A stretch of 64,000 nt of DNA, from the NCBI GenBank assembly GCA_963383645.1, contig OY726574.1, positions 52,946,477 through 53,010,476 of the forward strand, read 5' to 3'. Under the pieces are notes generated by a model that was not told where the DNA came from, ran no database searches, and saw nothing but the letters and a program-made list of their open reading frames with translations. Shown one piece after another: positions 30,979-43,313 of this stretch (positions are counted from its first letter, which is position 1; each line of letters begins with the position of its first letter). Position numbers and translations under genes: made by a program. The DNA comes from Muscardinus avellanarius. Lineage: Eukaryota; Chordata; Mammalia; Rodentia; Gliridae.

Positions 30979-31178
30979 TTTTTTTTTTTTTTTTTTTTTG
31001 GTGGTACTGGGGTTCCTGTAAACCCTCTACCTCTGAGCTACACTCCCAGATCTATTTTACATTTTTTTATTTGGAAACAGGGCCTCTTAAGCCAGTGAGG
31101 CTGGCTTCGAACCAGCGCAATCCTCCTGTCTCCGCCTCCCAAGCGCGGGGATTACAAGCGTGCGCCACCACGCCCGAC
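30979..31178 (-). mobile_element. B1-dID SINE, short subfamily
   Basis: Poly-T tail, ggtggtactggggttcc, ID half, and the short B1 half ('tcttaagccagtgagg') ending gccaccacgcccgac. Low divergence. Confidence 0.93.
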
Positions 31179-31334
31179 TTTCCTATCGATTTTTTATTTC
31201 CTTTTTTAATTCCCTATTTTTTAGAATTGAAGAAGTTTAAAAAGCATTCCTAATTTTCACAGGAACTCACTTGGAGAAATGTTACTGTTTACAGATGAGA
31301 ATTCCTTTTCAGAAGCTAAGGAAAAACACATCAA

Positions 31335-31383
31335 CTGTGTTTTGTTTTGTGCTGGGCGTTGAACCCAGGGCCTCGTGCATGCT
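31335..31383 (-). mobile_element. Stand-alone ID-type SINE, fragment
   Basis: 'gtgctgggcgttgaaccc' and 'gggcctcgtgcatgct' on the plus strand are the inverted 3' half of a classical ID element. The 9-bp target duplication acacatcaa (31326-31334, 31384-31392) brackets just this piece, so it inserted as a monomer fragment without a B1 half. A MIR-like patch precedes it (31278-31320). Confidence 0.75.
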
Positions 31384-31392
31384 ACACATCAA

Positions 31393-32980
31393 TGTCAGAC
31401 TGATACGTGGTCCCTGAAAGCGCCATGGTTGTTGTCTCCTCCCGGTGTCTCCTCCCGGTGTCACTGTCTCCTCCCTTGGGGATTCCCACACTTCACCCCG
31501 ACCCATTCCAGTCCCTTTCTTCGTGCCCTGGCACTGCCTCAGTTGAAGCCTCCTCTGTTTCCCGTGTGGAGGGAGGCTGGACGCTCACGGTGGTGACCCC
31601 AGCCCTCTGGGTCGCTCCTCCACCCACCCGCGGGCCTTGTCATTTCCTTGTGCTTGGCCTCCGGCTCCTCCACTGTGGAGGGACCTGCTGCAGAGCTACT
31701 CCGAGGCTCAAGCTCTAACCTCTCGCACTTTCTCACGTAACAGCTCTTCTGCTTGTGGGATACATTTGTTTGTGATTACAGGCTGCCTCCAGTACCCCTG
31801 CACAGGGCCTATGCGATGGCCCAGCGCCATGAGAAAACACATTAGTAATTTTTTATGACCTCAGTACAACCATGCAGGATTTCCCTAAGACAGAAAACAT
31901 AAAGGGATTTTATTGTCTTGCACTATTAGACACCCCTTATGGTTGATGCATGGATATTAGGACTAACAATACAGGGCTTTGCAGGCATTTTGGTTGAGAG
32001 GTTTCTGAGGCTAGGCAGTGAACACCCCTGCTTATCTGCTCTGGGGGACGTAAAATGCACAAGGAAATCACAGACAAAAGGCGTCAAAATATTAAATGTT
32101 TCTCTCAGTATAACTCATTTCTGTACTTAAGTGAGAGACTCTTAGTTACTCTGAGAGTAACTAGAAAATAATAAAAAACTGGAAGAGACTGTTGAATTCC
32201 TAGGAATTGTGGTGGCTTCTTTTGAAGAGCTTCCCAAGAGATCAGGACAAGCTCTCTCTCTCTCCTATGGCTTCTCTCTTGCACCATCCAATCAAGATGT
32301 CTAAAAAGAAGATAATAGACTTTCACTGGGTCTACTTCTTTGGCCTTAATAAGTGTATATAAGAAATCATTCCATTCTGAACAATGTTGTTGGTGTTCAA
32401 TGTCTGCCCAGGAGTTTTTGAGAAGCTACCAGGAGACAACTCTGGGGGTTCTAGCCCTCTCAGAGGAACCACGTTGGAAGGTTGTGCCACTTTTCGGTGA
32501 AGGACAAACTTACCTCAAATCTGGCTTCTCCTGGATCCAGCTGGGAGTGTGCACCTCCATGTCTAGGGAGTGAAGATAGTCAGCCAAGACTATGACAAGA
32601 CAGCAGATGCCATGCCGGCAGCGAGCAAATCTATAAATGGAACTTAGGAAAATTAATATTGCTTTTTGAATATAGAGTACTTGTAGTTGGCATGATGGTG
32701 CCTACTATTTAAATCCCATCTAAATAAATACAGTACATTGGCTACTTTTCCAAACTATATATCAGGCTTCGAAAATATGAATTCCATTGAGTGACCAAGA
32801 GTGAGAACCTAGCTAAGCATTTCTGCTTTAAGAGCCATGGGAAAAAAACACAGTAGGCAAAGCAAAATAGTAAAGGACAAAGGATATTTGGTTTTTTCAT
32901 ATGACCATGTTAGTTATAGTGACAAATCTGCTAAGGCTCGAACATTTGAAACTTTCTTTAAGCAAAATGTTTGTGAGATA
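31393..32980. other. Unassigned block
   Basis: GC-rich 31400-31760, then AT-richer. It contains a small tandem repeat of 'gtctcctcccggt' at 31433-31475. Several overlapping frames (31407-31718 plus, 31309-31736 minus) follow base composition and carry no domain. No gene or named repeat recognised. Confidence 0.45.
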
Positions 32981-33352
32981 CTCTTAGGGGGTTTAGCCAT
33001 TCATGGCCCCCAAAGGCCCATGTGTTAGGGGCTTAGTGGTCTTGGGAGGTAGTAGACCCTTTAGAGGTGGCTCTAGTGGGAGGTCTTGCAGTAATTGAAG
33101 GCATGTCTTTCTCACTGAGGGGGACATTGGAACCTGACTTCTTCCTTCTGTCTTTCTCATCCTAGCCACGAGGTGACCAGATTGACCTCACCATGCACTT
33201 CTGCCATGATGTCTTGCCAAAGGTCCACAGCAACAGGGCCAATCCATCAAGTTCTGGAGCCTCTGAAGCTGTGAACCAAAATAATCCTTTTCTCTTTATA
33301 AATTGGTTATATTAGACATTTGTTACAATAACAGAAAGCTAACTGATGCTGC
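32981..33352 (+). mobile_element. MaLR LTR (rodent MT-like)
   Basis: 'cccaaaggcccatgtgtta', 'ggtcttgggaggtagtag', 'gtgggaggtcttgcagt', 'ctgtgaaccaaaataa', 'acaataacagaaagctaac' follow a MaLR LTR from near its start to its 3' end. Moderately diverged, with no target duplication found. Confidence 0.75.
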
Positions 33353-36283
33353 ATGTAATGCCTAACAAAATAGAAAAAAAATGTTTCTACTCCCTTACCT
33401 GTAGGCTTCACTGATGTTTTGTGTTATTATCCGTTCTTTGGGTCTCCCAGTGAGTATAGAATGGGGTCTCCCTCAAATACAAAATGATATTGATATGCAG
33501 TGTTGACTATACTTTTGAATTATGAAAAAAAATGTGTACTGCCTTTTTAATATTTGTCTATTACCATTTCTAATCATGAATTACACTGGAGGCTATGATC
33601 TGAATGCTATTAGGTATATATTGAGACATATTTTTTTTTAACCAGCCAAACACTGGAAAGGACTTCAGCTTGGGAGCCAGGGGTCAGGCTCTGAGCCATC
33701 CATGACTTTGCACCTCTTTCATTTAAGAAAGAATAGTTTCCCTTTTTGAAACACTGGGCTGATGAGAAATATCCACTCTGTTATCTCCAGGCTGATGAGA
33801 GATACTTGCTTTCATCAGATGAGAGAGATATGTCTCTCTTGAAGAGATATCCACTCTTCACGAAGTGGCTATCTAACCCCAGAGACTGTAAGAGACGCTG
33901 CTGTTAAGGAGAGAAGTGTATACACTCAGTACTCTGGTGAGGTATATTGCATGGTGTACACAGATGCAGTTCATGAATGGGGAGAGGGAGTCATGAGAAC
34001 ATGATACTGACCATGTTGTGAGGAATGAAGTGCACTCAGAGGCTGCTGGATTAGGCCGTGCCTCTGAGCTGCATCACCGTGAGCATCTGACCGGAAACAC
34101 ATCTCCATCGCGTTTGGCTCCTGGTCCTCAGTTTCAGATCATGCAGTCTGTGGAAAGCATCGCCGATTGGCCCCTTTTACTCAGTTCGTTTACAGTTTAT
34201 GAGATGTGGAAGCAAGAAACTCTGCTCCCAGCTATTACCTAACATTCAGGGGACTTTGCTCAGTTTGCAAACGTTCCATCAGTGGTTGGCTTTGCTCTCC
34301 TCGCCACCCCAAATTTGGCTATTCTTAGAACAGGAATTAAATCACTGAATTCTCAGGTTTCCCTTCCCTGGGGAGAAGAGGTTTAGAGTGTTCATCAGAA
34401 AGTCATCTGCTCCCTAATCGGTTGGCCTAAAGAGACCGGAGGTGCCCCCTTCCTCTTACAACCCTCCCAACAAGGCTCCTTCACGTTTCTGCCCTTACGT
34501 GGCAGCCCTCTCTGAGAGTTCACACAGTGAGCGCGGTTCATGCGTTCAATATTACGACCTAATCATTGCCTCTGGAGGGCTGAAAAATGAAAACACTGGA
34601 TGAGAGCCCGCCTGCTGGCTTCATGCTTGTCAAGACCGGGATCTATTAGCCTTTTAAAGAAACACTGATAATAAAAAGCAGACAAAGAGAGCTATGTGAA
34701 TTGGCATCTAATCAATAATTTTCTGAGTGTTCTTCCCCTTAAATTACTCAGAGGCATGTGAGCAAACAAGCTCTTACTATTCCAAGCCCTGTTGCCTTCT
34801 GCAGACCGTGGGTGATACACAAGGCCCTGCACTAGCATGAGCCTCATTGTCTTCTGAAATGTTTTATATCATCATCACAGGAAAGGTTATAGTCCCTCTA
34901 ATTGAAGGGCATACAAGTCAGAAATGCTGCTCCCCACTTTCCCTGAGCTTAAGGAATTGTAAGGCCTCGGCACCCCTGCCTTGGCCCGGAGGGCAGGGCG
35001 TTGGGGCAAGGGCCCACTGCGGGGTCCTTGGCACCACCTCGGGCCAGGCTGCTGCGTTCTTTTCCCACGTTGGTTCCTCCTCCTATTTGACCTAGAAATT
35101 CTGGATGTGGACTGCATCACACACTTGGAATGACACTTTTTTCTCTTTAAACCTTTTGCCCTGTGGCTGATTTATTTTTCTGTGCTAAAATTTGCCTCAT
35201 CCTGAACATCCGTCTTTGGCACGGGAGAAGCGTTCGCATGTGGAGATGTCTGCTTCACCCTGGTCTCATGGAATGTCCTGGTTTGCCCTTACCTTACTTG
35301 CCCTGCCTGCAATCCCACCTGTCCCCACCTTTACTCCTGCTCCCCACATCCAGCCCCTTTGACTTCTGCCACGTGCATCTTTGAAAGAAGTCATGCCTGT
35401 GACCTTCCCGGAGTGTGGGCCAATGGCTTGTGTTCCCGTGGGTGTGCCCGGTTCCCTACAGTGCGTACCAGGCAGCTGAAGAGTGATGCTGGTTTTGACC
35501 TGTCGTGTGTAGTCTCCACCCAGGGGGTGTTCTGAGCAGTGATTACCCAAGGCCACCTTGGTTAACCCTTCAGAGGAGCACTGTAATGCCGAAAGAAACG
35601 ACAGAACATGAGAAAGAGTACCTTAGGGGGATGTGTTCTACTTTAAAAGACTATTTTTCTATTAATAAAATTTTAAAAACACCTATTCTCCGACTTGGGC
35701 TTCAGAGAAGGTGTGGCAAATGCTATTGGTCTGTCTCTGCCATAAAACACCCTTCTTGAGGGAAGAAATAGCCTATTTAAAGCATCCAGACCCTCTTACT
35801 AAGTTTAAATTGTTTCAAATTAGACTAAGAAAACCCCTTGTCCTCTTGTAGTGTGCCTTCCAGAATGAGCTTCAGTGTGCAAGTTTCCGAGCCTGGTGTG
35901 GACTCCAGCTGAGTGGTTCCAGCCTCGATCCTGGGGGTTGTGAGGACCGGGAGCGGTGTTACCCGCTGTTGCCTATTTCATTAGGAGCTGGAGTTGGACT
36001 TGGGAGCATGATTAATGCTAGCTCATTTTTTCCCTCCTTCAAGCCAACCACTCAAATCACTACAGCTTCTCACAGGATAAACACGTCTGCGAGTTTGTTC
36101 CCAGGAGCTCTCCTATAGTTTCCATGTGATATTTTAATCTGCCCCTTTCATGGTCATTCCTCTGGCACGCTAGCCCAAGACCTCTACCCTCTGTACCTGC
36201 TGGAAATCGTGGATGCTTCCAGGAATCTATTTAATACGTCAAAGATCAGTCAAGGTCCCCCTAAACCAGAATGGAGCTTGCAA
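33353..36283. other. About 2.9 kb with little repeat content
   Basis: No gene found. A MIR-like patch lies at 33665-33735 ('cttgggagccaggggtc'), an imperfect local duplication at 33757-33855 ('ggctgatgaga', 'atatccactct'), and candidate conserved noncoding sequence at 34490-34760 ('ttcaatattacgaccta', 'gcatctaatcaataattttc') and 35960-36150 ('gcatgattaatgctagc'). Frames at 34847-35556 are GC-driven shadows of one another. Confidence 0.45.
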
Positions 36284-36501
36284 TTTTTTTTTTTTTTTTT
36301 GGTGGTACTGGGGGTAGAACCCAGGGGCTTTCTACCTTTGGGCTATACTCCCAGACCTATTTTATATTTTATTTGGAAACAGGGTCTCACTAAGTTGCGG
36401 AGAGCCTCACTCAGTAGCTGAGGCTGGCTTCGAACCTGTGCGATCCTCCTGTCTCAGCCTCCCAAGTGCGGGGATTACAAGTGTGCGCCACCACGCCTGG
36501 C
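36284..36501 (-). mobile_element. B1-dID SINE, long subfamily
   Basis: Poly-T tail of 18, ggtggtactgggggtag, ID half, B1 half with the extra 'gcggagagcctcactc' segment, ending gccaccacgcctggc. Flanks share atggag. Confidence 0.93.
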
Positions 36502-37873
36502 ATGGAGATGGCTATTTCTGCGCTAATCCTCTATTCCCAGATTCTAGGTTGTCTGTCTCAGGTATTTAATCATTATTCCTATTGAAGAATGCAATTTTTT
36601 TTTTTAGTAATTCCAAGAACTATTTGAAGAATCTGAATAAGTGCCCACATTTAAAGTAACCCAGGCCTAATGCTTTGTCCTGCTCCAAACGTCTCTAAGT
36701 CAATGAGCATTTATGAGGCAGCTGCTTTGCTGGGCCCGGTACTATTTGTTTTTACTTACTCCTCAGACTCGGTCTTCAGTGCAATATTCTGCTTATGGCA
36801 GGGCCTTTATAAATTTCTCTGGCTAAAAGGATGGCCTTGTGGCACAGAGTTATGAGCCTCATTCTAGAGCTGAGGAAATGGGCCTGGAGTAAGTAAGTGC
36901 CCCATCCAACATAGTATAGTTTGACTGCCTTTCCCTTCTGTCTAGCCCCGTTATGTCCATGACTGTGAGAGCCACCGAGCAGCTGGTGCCATAACCAAGA
37001 TTGTCTAACACTGTCTCATTGCTTCAGAAATGCATGGTGCTATTTATGGACAGAGCGTGGGTGACTGACCAATGTGCTTTTGCTTTTTGGCCCTTGGAAC
37101 ATAGTCTACAGAGTTTGCTCCAGAAAACCTCACACAGATTTGTGTTTGTGGAAATGGGTCCAAATACTTAATTATTTTTTGGGGAGCTCTAGTATTTGTC
37201 CTTTGCTAAGCAGGTCATCCTTCAGACAGGGGGAAAAAAAATGCTGTGCATGACCCAGCCAGCGCTGCTGCTCAATGAGGTTGACAGGCAGCCAGAAACT
37301 CAAGGCCCTGCCTGCAGGCCCGAGCAGATCCAGATAGCGAGACGCCAGAGAACAATTCTCTGTGTGCACTCCATCATGTGGTTTTCTCCCCTAAGCTTTC
37401 GTTCAAGTCCAGAGGAGCTACCAAAAGCAATGTCCACGTGACCCTTGTGGATGGGTTGCGTTGAACTGAGTGAGGACAGAGAAGCCGGACTCTTCAGACA
37501 GGAACAAGCAGAGCAGCATCCAGCAGCCTTCCATGGCTTGCAACATCTCAAGATGTGTGTTTCTATCAACCCACCAGTGGGCAGCTACATGCATCTCTCC
37601 TGGGAAGCACATGTCAAAGTGCCAGAAAGTAACAACTATGGAATTTTAGCATTTGGTCTTTCTGTTATTCCAGCAATTGTTTTTTACAGATAGGTTCGCA
37701 TAACTAAGATTCTTGCTTGAAACCCCCAGCACTGAAAGTAAATTACAAACGGTCCAAGCGGTGGTCTCCCTCTTTCCGCAGCAGTGTGTTGTTGGTAGTC
37801 TTTCAACTAGACACAAGAGGTAGAGAAACAGAGCTGCTTGATCCATCAGCAGAGCTGCCTGTCACGCTGACCC
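36502..37873. other. Unassigned; one MIR-like piece
   Basis: An inverted MIR-like segment is at 36853-36930 ('gagctgaggaaatggg', 'taagtaagtgccccatcc'). The rest, including 37190-37690 with several overlapping frames, shows no domain and no splice pattern. It could include conserved noncoding DNA. Confidence 0.4.
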
Positions 37874-37875
37874 TG

Positions 37876-37942
<67 letters not shown>

Positions 37943-37972
37943 AGAAAGAGAAAGAGAAAGAGAGAAGAGAGG
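37874..37972. repeat. (GA)n purine repeat
   Basis: About 30 GA units, then gggagggagaaagagaaag-type variants. Arg/Glu-rich and Ser/Leu-rich open frames here (37717-38145, 37846-38080) are products of this repeat. Confidence 0.96.
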
Positions 37973-38657
37973 GTTGGGCAGATGCATTCGTAATTTATTA
38001 CGTGAGTATTTATCCTCAGTGTGCAGCAGTGAGCTTGGTAGAGAAGGACTTGCAGATAAGTGCTCCAGGCCACTTGACACTTACCAAGGAATCTTATCGC
38101 TCCAAAACATGCTCCGATTTCAGAAGTGGATTCAGCATTCTCTAATCTACCCAGATATCGCTTATTTGTTCTTAAATGTCAACAAAACTACATTTAAAAT
38201 AACAATAGTCATCTGGGATGGTAGATTCTCTTATGATATCAATACAATGGTATCCTTTCTTAATTGTTATAAATTCCCAATGCGTTCTCCTTTAAAGACA
38301 TGCACAGGAATCTTCATCTTATTTTAATGATCATACGAAGCTACCTATTTGTAGAGTTGTTATGCTAGAGCAAATGGGAGAATGTGCTGAAAGGGCTTTC
38401 ACATGTGTCTGTCCTCAGTAATGTCAGCTGCTGCTGTCTCCCTCACCACCTCATCCTGGCTGTCTCCATTGTTGTCGAGGATGCTTTTTATGTTCATTGC
38501 TTGTCTTTGACCATGAGTAAAATCAGTGAGATCTGATAGGTCTGAAGTTAAAAAGCTCTTCTTTATAATCAGACCTATACTGCTGGGGATGTAAAATGAA
38601 CACCAGTTTGCCTCCATTATTAAGCTTATGACCTTCATTTAAGCAACAGTAGTTGTC
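37973..38657. other. Unassigned spacer
   Basis: No gene or repeat recognised. AT-richer from 38150 to 38340. A 79-codon minus frame at 38399-38638 has no domain. Confidence 0.5.
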
Positions 38658-38868
38658 TTTCTTTTCTTTTTCTTTCTTTTTTGTGGTACTGGGATTTCTG
38701 GAAACCCTTCTACCTCTGGGCTACACTCGCAGACCTATTTTTTTTTTTAATATTTTATTTGGAAACAGGGTCTCTTAAGCCAGTGAGACTGGCTTTGAAC
38801 CAGCACGATCCTCCTGTCTTTGCCTCCCAAGTGTGGGGATTACAAGCATTCGCCACCACACCCGCCTG
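38658..38868 (-). mobile_element. B1-dID SINE, short subfamily
   Basis: TTTCTTTTC tail, tgtggtactgggatttcc-type ID half, linker with an added T-run, short B1 half ('tcttaagccagtgaga'), ending cacacccgcctggc. More diverged than its relatives at 5251 and 49437. Confidence 0.9.
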
Positions 38869-39039
38869 GCTAGTCTTTAGATAAGATTATTCTCCAAGGA
38901 TCTTGATCAACCTGAAACAACTCTCAGAGAACCAGTATACATGTTCAATGTCTTTTTAACATCACACTTTAGAATGGAGAGGAAAAGAGAACCAGCATTT
39001 ATTAAAAGCACACTATGTCCTAGGCATTTCACATGGGAG

Positions 39040-39500
39040 AGGTGGTGAATTGTGTCACGCCCTAATTCATATGTTGAAGTCCTGAGCCCCACTGCCTCAG
39101 GATGTGATTGTATTTGCAGACAGGGCCTTTAAAGAGGGGATTCAGCGAGTCAGTGAGCTTCCCTCCTGACTGACGTGAAGTGCCTACCTGGACCTGCATA
39201 TACTAATCATTTTGGTGGTGTGTTTACCTGAATTAGATGTTATCTTCTTGAAGTCAGTGGCAGTAGTGAGGTCATACAAGTGGGTCCCAATCCATTGTTC
39301 CTGGTGTCCTAAGAGGAGATTAGGAACAGACATGCAAACACAAACAGAGAAGATGGCCATCACAAGCCAAGAAGACAGGCCTTCGAAGAAGCCATCCTTG
39401 CCAATAACTTGACCTTGGACTTCTCGTATCTAGAAAAACGAAAAAGTAAAAATTATTGTTTAGCTGCCCAGTCTATGGTATTTTGTTATGGTATACCTGG
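39040..39500 (+). mobile_element. MLT1-type MaLR LTR
   Basis: 'ggtgaattgtgtcacgcc', 'aattcatatgttgaagtcc', 'gatgtgattgtatttgcag', then after an unrelated or rearranged stretch (about 39155-39265) 'tggtgtcctaagaggag', 'gagaagatggccatcac', 'gaccttggacttc', 'gcccagtctatggtattttgtta' in pieces. The order is that of an MLT1 LTR. Confidence 0.75.
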
Positions 39501-40664
39501 AAAGCAAATTCACCAGAACTACCATAACAAAAAACAAATTTTAAACCCACTTCCAAGAAAATACCTGAAATATGGTAATATTTTAGGAAATATAAACATT
39601 CACTATTTTTTTATTGCTGTTGACTTCAGAAAGATAATATCTGATTAGGTAAGCACTCCACCAAAATGATTAAATATATTGAGATCCACAGAGGTACCTT
39701 ACCCAAGAGAGAGGGAAACATATCAGCTTGCTTACAGAAAAAGTGGGAGTCCGAGTCCCATAAATACTGTTTGAACTCAATATAAAGTTGACTTTACCTG
39801 CATATAATCCATGGATTGTTGTAGAAAATTTTAAAAAATGGAGTTCTAGATGTCCAGTGCACATTGTTAAAGACAAAATACCAGGCATTTTTGTGGAAAT
39901 ACATTCTATAAGGCTAAAGTTAGAATACATTTACACCCATTCCGAAAGAGCCTTTCCAAATAAGACCTTAAAATTCTTCACCCTAGTTAGTCAAAGATAG
40001 CCCTTATAGCATAACCAAAGATTAAAGTTTGTGTTCACAGTTGTTTTAAACCAAGATATTACTCCCTGGCTATTTAATCACATTTTTATTCCTTTTGTGC
40101 ATCTCATCAAAGCATTTTGATTAGAACAAGTCACTCTGAAAGCAGAAGCCAAAATAAATAGTTGAGTTTAAATTACTACAGTGTGGGGACTGCAGCTTCA
40201 GTCAGGCCAAAGTTATGGGGACTTTTAATCATTCTACTAGGTTCTAGTATTTATGGAATTGGCTTGTATATCTGTTTTTTTTTTTTTTTTCTGACTTACT
40301 TCTGATTTCTAGATTCATCTGTGAATTTCAGTCCTGGTCTATCTTGTCAACCTTTCCCCTAATAGCTTCTCAGAGGTTTCAGCCAGTCAATGGTTTACTG
40401 TTCTTGGGGCTCAGGAACTCTTGTCCCTTGGCTCAGGCCAACAGCTTTTGCACAGGAGCCTGTCTGCATCACCATATACATGCGTGAGAACCAGAGGTGC
40501 CTGCCAGCTCCACTTCCTCCATCCCTGCTGATGGAGTGCACCAGGAGGGGCTGATGTTGAACGGAAACAACTCTGGGGTACAAATCCATTCACAAGTGTG
40601 ATATTTAGTCATGTTTTTCTGGGATGACCAGGAGACACAGTGGAGTAGGTGGAAATATTCTTGA
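39501..40664. other. Unassigned spacer
   Basis: Mostly AT-rich 39501-40320 with a T-run at 40277-40291, then GC-richer 40380-40580. No gene or named repeat. Frames at 40395-40593 minus have no domain. Confidence 0.45.
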
Positions 40665-40865
40665 AGTTGACATTTGGTTCAGATCCCAGCTGCCACCTGA
40701 GTCGTGCGATTCTGGGCACGTTACTCAGTCATCATGGGCCTCCGTTTCTACATCTATTAAGTGGAGATGGTGCCTGCCTGACAGGTTTGTTATAAAGAGT
40801 GAGGGAAATAACACGGCTGAAGTGTGCAAGGTGGTGTCCAGTACCTGGTAGATATGTAACAAATG
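40665..40865 (+). mobile_element. MIR SINE, nearly full length
   Basis: 'gacatttggttcagatccc', 'agctgccacctgagtcg', 'ctgggcacgttactcag', 'cgtttctacatctattaag', 'tggtgcctgcctgacagg', 'gtccagtacctggtagata' run through the whole MIR in order. The best-preserved MIR in the window. Confidence 0.85.
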
Positions 40866-41484
40866 AAGACCATAGAGGAAGTCTGATTACCTCACCTAAT
40901 ATAACCTCCATGTTTTCTGTGCTATTGGATTTTATTTTCAGCAGGACAAAGACCGCCCGCAGAGGAAAAATACCACAGTGGCTTGATGTGCAATTCGGAG
41001 TTAACCTCCCACAAGACCCAGAGTCCCCACAGAGGGCATTTTCCATGTGTTTCAAACTTGGTGCTTCATCCACCAAGCATGTTCCCTCTGGAAAAGAAGG
41101 AGACCGCCCAAGGTTTGGATAAGTTCAAGGAAGCATCTGAACTTTTTGGGAGCTGTCCCATCAAAACTGGAGTTGTCTGGGTTTTGACCACTGGGGCCAA
41201 TATTCCTTTCTGTCTGGGCTTTTTAAAAGGATCAGAACATCGGATTCGTATTCCCAGTTCTTTATGTCATTCGTAACTCTTTAGCATGAAAATTCCACTA
41301 ATTTCAAACAGAATTTGGTGGCTAAAAAAGATGAGTAACGTGAGAAAATGAAAGAGAGCCCTGGACTCGGTGGGGAAGTCGGGGTCTCCAAGGAGAAGAG
41401 CAGCTATCCCCACCAGAGGGGTTTTTATTACATGTGATTCTTCCCAGCAATTTGTTTTGAATCTCTCCTACATTACATAAATCA
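40866..41484. other. Unassigned spacer
   Basis: No repeat recognised. Two overlapping plus frames (40799-41122, 40983-41276) and a minus frame (40732-41076) share this DNA and have no known domain, so I do not call a gene. Confidence 0.45.
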
Positions 41485-41692
41485 GAGGCAGAAAGATTTG
41501 GATTTGAATTCTATTTCTAAGATTTCTATTTCTATTTCTTACCACCTCCAACATCTCACTTTCCTCACTAGTAAAATGGAAAGGGCAGTACGTGCTATGG
41601 AAGAGTGTCCATTTGTTTACTCATTCATTCCATAATATTTGTAAAGCACGTATTTGCTATCACATGGCAGGCATTCGATAAATAGTAGTCTT
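41485..41692 (+). mobile_element. MIR SINE with internal expansion
   Basis: 'agaaagatttggatttgaa', 'ctttcctcactagtaaaatgg', in pieces, and the MIR tail 'ttgtaaagcacgtattt ... ggcaggcattcgataaata'. A small 'ctatttctaagattt' duplication (41510-41540) sits inside. Confidence 0.7.
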
Positions 41693-41773
41693 CAAAGAGA
41701 GTTTGTGGACTTCTAATCTGTGTGCCTAAATATCGAGGCGAATTTCCCATTCATGTCCTAACCTTTTGTTTGT

Positions 41774-41962
41774 CTGTGGTACTGGGGGACTGAACCCAAT
41801 ACTACCTCAAAGCTATATCCCCCAAGCCCTATTTTGCTTTTCATTTTGAAACAGGGTCAAACAGAGTCTCACTGAATTATCACGTGCTGGCCTTGAACCT
41901 GTGATCTCTTAACTTGGCCTCCCAAGTACTAGGAATACAGCATGTGCCACCATGGCAAGCTT
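41774..41962 (-). mobile_element. B1-dID SINE, diverged
   Basis: tgtggtactgggggac, ID half 'tactacctcaaagctatatccc', linker, B1 half 'tggccttgaacctgtgatc', 'ggcctcccaagtact', ending caccatggcaagc. Flanks 'accttttgttt' and 'acccttttgtt' look like an aged target duplication. Confidence 0.88.
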
Positions 41963-42677
41963 ACACCCTTTTGTTCATTTTGCTCAAGAATATGCTTTCA
42001 CTTTCATAAAAAGCACACTTAACAGTTTAAAGACCGCATACAAAAGTCTTAAATAAAAGAATGTGTTCTAAAAACCAATTTTGTTAATCCTCACTAAAAT
42101 GTAAAGCTTGATCTTTCATGTTTCCCAATTCATTTAAATTAACACAACATGTAATTTAGTTATATTTATCTAAGCATGTATAAAATGCTACTATGTAATA
42201 AAGTGTCCTGACATCCAGATACCAGAGGAGACAGGGCACTCAGAGACCCAGAGCACCGCCCCACCACAAGCTCCTTGGGGGGCTCCAGAAATTTCTATAC
42301 ACAGTGCTGTGAGGGCAAGGGATATTTGTGACCATTTCACTTTTGCAGAATCTATCTTTGCAGGGCTTCTAATATTTTCCCTAAGTGGCATCACTTTTCT
42401 CAAATTTAAACAATTTTTGGAGTAGCACCCTTTTGTTTCGTCCCCATTTTGATTTTTGGTCCCCTTTTCTTTCAGAGTCATGGGGTGCCCTCCTGATTTA
42501 CCCATGACTGAATCTTGCACTCTCAGAAGGAAACTATGAGTTGAGTAAATACCACACATTGTTTCCATTAATGTGTCATATTAAATTTAAAATCTCAAAT
42601 CCAAATCAAAAGTTGGATCTCTTGACATCTTTTATTCTTTAGGAAGTCTGATGCTGGGAATAATTTTTCTCATGGGC

Positions 42678-42679
<2 letters not shown>
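41963..42679. other. Unassigned spacer with a 125-codon minus frame
   Basis: AT-rich to 42190. From 42191 to 42568 a minus-strand frame of 125 codons (METMCGIYSTHSFLLR... to ...SGHFIT) is open. I recognise no family, and the flanks show no exon pattern. It could come from an old transposon or be chance. Nothing else seen. Confidence 0.3.
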
Positions 42680-42726
<47 letters not shown>

Positions 42727-42755
42727 TGCGTGTGTGTGTCTGTCTGTCTGTTCCC
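42680..42755. repeat. (AC)n then (GT)n/(CTGT)n microsatellite
   Basis: About 22 AC units to 42724, then attgcg, a short GT run and three to four CTGT units. The two halves are partly complementary and could fold back. Confidence 0.95.
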
Positions 42756-43021
42756 AAGATTTTTTTTAACCTCCTTAACCATCATGTAGGCAACATATTT
42801 CCATCATTGGCAGTTTTCCTCAAAGGTAGTGATTCTGAGTGGATGAGACATGTAGTTTGAAAAGGAACTTTCTCCCTCCCCAGAGTATTGAGAATCATGT
42901 CTATAGCTACACCAAGAAAGTAGTATTTCTTCTCATATCCCTTCATTAAGAAAAACTTGGCCAGAATTGTCATGCTTTGAAGAAAAAAAATCAATACCCT
43001 AACTTCTTTTGGAGATGAAGA

Positions 43022-43236
43022 TTCTATCTTTGTTTTGTGTTGTTATAACAAAATAGCTGCTTTAACGAAGTATCTGAAACCAGACAATGTGTAAAGAAAA
43101 GAGCTTTATTGAGCTCACAGTGTTAGAGGCGGAAAGTGCAATATCAGGCAGCCCCATCTCCCCACCTCTAGTGAGGGCCTCTGACTGTGTGGCCATGGTG
43201 GGTGGCATCAGGGCAGGAGTACACATGCATGCACAC

Positions 43237-43313
<77 letters not shown>

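Noticed and set aside
37717..38145. 142-codon plus frame with an Arg-Glu run
   Set aside because: The body is the GA microsatellite; the flanks carry no domain.
42191..42568. 125-codon minus frame
   Set aside because: No recognisable family, no exon borders; kept only as a note in the spacer entry.
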